In this document: positions 62,886 through 64,000 of the stretch, piece after piece
Position numbering within the stretch: the stretch's first letter is position 1
Layout of the letters: every line of letters begins with the position of its first letter
Assembly (NCBI RefSeq): GCF_009184635.1
Contig: NZ_WELI01000001.1
Span: forward strand, 124,001 to 188,000
Direction of reading: 5' to 3'
DNA length: 64,000 bases
Source: Rudanella paleaurantiibacter
Lineage (GTDB): Bacteria > Bacteroidota > Bacteroidia > Cytophagales > Spirosomataceae
Notes under the pieces: model-generated
What the model was told of the DNA's origin: nothing
The model's input: the letters and a program-made list of their open reading frames with translations, nothing else
The model's database searches: none
Translations under genes and position numbers: made by a program

Positions 62886-64000
62886 ATGGATACCAAACGG
62901 TATACTGGTGTGTGCTACACAGCCGCCATACAGTCAGGTATCAAACAGCCAACAGCATTCGTTGTGAACACGCCCTCATCAACATTGCCAACTCAAACCG
63001 CCCTTGCCACGCAGCCCGCTACGTTCGACGTTCGTCAGACGGTCGATCAGCTCAATTTGATTGGACTGACCGTCGACAAAGACGGGACGCTTAGCTACGC
63101 CAATCCGTACACCTATCGCGTAACGGCATGGCAACCCGACGACATCATCGGTCGTAATTTTTTTGATGTGTTTGTGCCACCCGCCGACCGCGCCAAACTC
63201 GAAGGAGAATTCGAGGAGGCCCTCCGGCGCGGGGGCTTCGTAGAACAGCGAGAAATCGACCTGCTGGCCCGTAGTGGGGCCGTCAGGAACGTACTCTTAA
63301 ACTCGTTTATCGTCAATCACAGGGCCGGTGAACTGGCTTCATTTACCATTATTGGCGAAGACATCACCACAAAAAAACGCGTCGCGTCGGCACTGTCGTT
63401 TTCAAACGCGCAGCTACAGGATCTGGTCGATAACACCTCCGATCTGATTCAGCTCGTCACGCTGGACGGCAAGTTCATGTTTGTGAACCGCGCCTGGCGT
63501 GAGGTGCTGGGATTCGGCTCCGACGAGGTGGCCTCGCTCACCCTTCACGATGTACTGCATCCCGATTACGCCGATGTGACGATGCAACGGCTTGGGCGGA
63601 TACAGGACGGAGAGAAACTGCCTTACTTCGAAACGGTTTTCCGCAGCAAGGCCGGCAAAACCATCTTTGTGTCGGGCAGCGTCAACTGTCGCTACGACAA
63701 CGGCCGGCCGACGGCCTTCCGTTGTATCCTGCACGATACAACGAGCAAAATTCGGGCCGAAAAAGCCCAGAAGCTGTACTACAGCATTGCCAACTGGACC
63801 ATCAATACCCGCGACCTCGACGACCTGTACGGCAAGATTCACGAGGAACTGGGCAATATTATCGATGCCCGTAACTTCTTTATTGCCCTCTACGATGGCT
63901 CGAAACGTTACCTCTACTTCCCGTACTATGTGGATGAGTACTTTGGCGGGCACCTCCGGTTTACCAAGCGCCGGTTGGGCAACGGCCTCACCGAGTACGC
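62886..64000 (+). CDS. PAS-PAS-GAF sensor protein (3' partial, probable histidine kinase)
   Basis: The ORF is open from ATG 62886 to the right edge (371 codons seen). After a 50-residue N-terminus come a PAS domain (about 52-165: QLNLIGLTVDKDGTLSYANP, IIGRNFFDVFVPPADR, ending IIGEDITTKKRV), a second PAS (about 170-300: LVDNTSDLIQLVTLDGKFMF, VLGFGSDEVASLTLHDVLHP, ILHDTTSKIRAEK) and a GAF domain starting about 305 (YYSIANWTINTRDLDDLYGK; RNFFIALYDGSKRYLYFPYY). No TM helices in the visible part, so it is likely cytosolic. The arrangement is typical of hybrid or simple sensor histidine kinases; the kinase lies outside the window. Confidence 0.88.
   Translation, partial: MDTKRYTGVCYTAAIQSGIKQPTAFVVNTPSSTLPTQTALATQPATFDVRQTVDQLNLIGLTVDKDGTLSYANPYTYRVTAWQPDDIIGRNFFDVFVPPADRAKLEGEFEEALRRGGFVEQREIDLLARSGAVRNVLLNSFIVNHRAGELASFTIIGEDITTKKRVASALSFSNAQLQDLVDNTSDLIQLVTLDGKFMFVNRAWREVLGFGSDEVASLTLHDVLHPDYADVTMQRLGRIQDGEKLPYFETVFRSKAGKTIFVSGSVNCRYDNGRPTAFRCILHDTTSKIRAEKAQKLYYSIANWTINTRDLDDLYGKIHEELGNIIDARNFFIALYDGSKRYLYFPYYVDEYFGGHLRFTKRRLGNGLTEY

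Noticed and set aside
1-64000. tRNA, rRNA, insertion sequences, phage genes
   Set aside because: No cloverleaf-like or rRNA-like stretch and no transposase, integrase or phage structural ORF was recognised.

Overview
The window looks like chromosomal DNA from a moderately GC-rich member of the Bacteroidota, most likely Cytophagales/Spirosomaceae (Spirosoma- or Rudanella-like). The evidence is the gene content (RND efflux, GH20 hexosaminidase, Gfo/Idh with a Tat-type leader, MBOAT, DUF2382 stress proteins, many lipoproteins, PKD/Ig domains), Bacteroidota-type promoters (TTTG - 19 nt - TAnnTTTG, perfect at 22916-22946), and the lack of strong Shine-Dalgarno sequences. The genus is an inference; I see no rRNA, tRNA, IS element, phage or CRISPR array.

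Layout. 1-5215: a tripartite RND efflux operon (TolC, adaptor, pump; TolC cut by the left edge). 5296-13574: a leftward block with a secreted beta-helix protein, a TPR protein, a zinc-ribbon coiled-coil protein, a Nif3-like protein, RidA and a GH20 hexosaminidase. 13790-16585: a serpin lipoprotein followed by an M28 peptidase. 16591-26512: SGNH/DUF11 esterase, photolyase, ABA4-like and TIMP-like proteins, a small membrane protein, an SCP2-like protein, a Gfo/Idh oxidoreductase and two DUF2382 proteins. 26737-31550: a surface-glycan type operon with two DPM-synthase-like GT2 enzymes flanking two related multi-pass GT-C-like membrane proteins. 31553-32340: a lower-GC two-gene nucleotidyltransferase module. 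32415-36206: MBOAT acyltransferase, low-affinity iron permease-like protein, Ig-like lipoprotein.

The most remarkable part is 36593-52338. Four consecutive genes encode paralogues of the clostridial P47/OrfX (TULIP-fold) family, best known from botulinum neurotoxin gene clusters, but no neurotoxin is present. Immediately downstream on the same strand is a six-gene set: an OB-like/3-TM membrane protein, a lipoprotein with a vWA-like domain, a 3-TM protein, a tubulin/FtsZ-like GTPase, a 1181-residue protein with an actin/Hsp70-like ATPase, and a signal-peptide/TM/coiled-coil protein. The set resembles the tubulin-like plus vWA 'membrane remodelling' systems proposed from comparative genomics, here with an added actin-like ATPase. 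Four of its five junctions are about 100 nt long and each carries a long imperfect inverted repeat.

52598-64000: a Csp3-like copper-storage protein, a cellulose-synthase-like GT2 with a degenerate GH26-like C-terminal domain, a GH36/GH27-like hydrolase, a GH2-type TIM-barrel lipoprotein, a WG-repeat-like protein, a three-gene envelope cluster, and the start of a PAS/GAF sensor protein cut by the right edge.

A recurring feature is a set of about ten gene-boundary inverted repeats whose arms are built from short degenerate words (for example GAATGAGT, GGAGGAAA, GCGTAATG). The words differ from site to site but the architecture is the same. Some arms run into coding sequence or abut start and stop codons.
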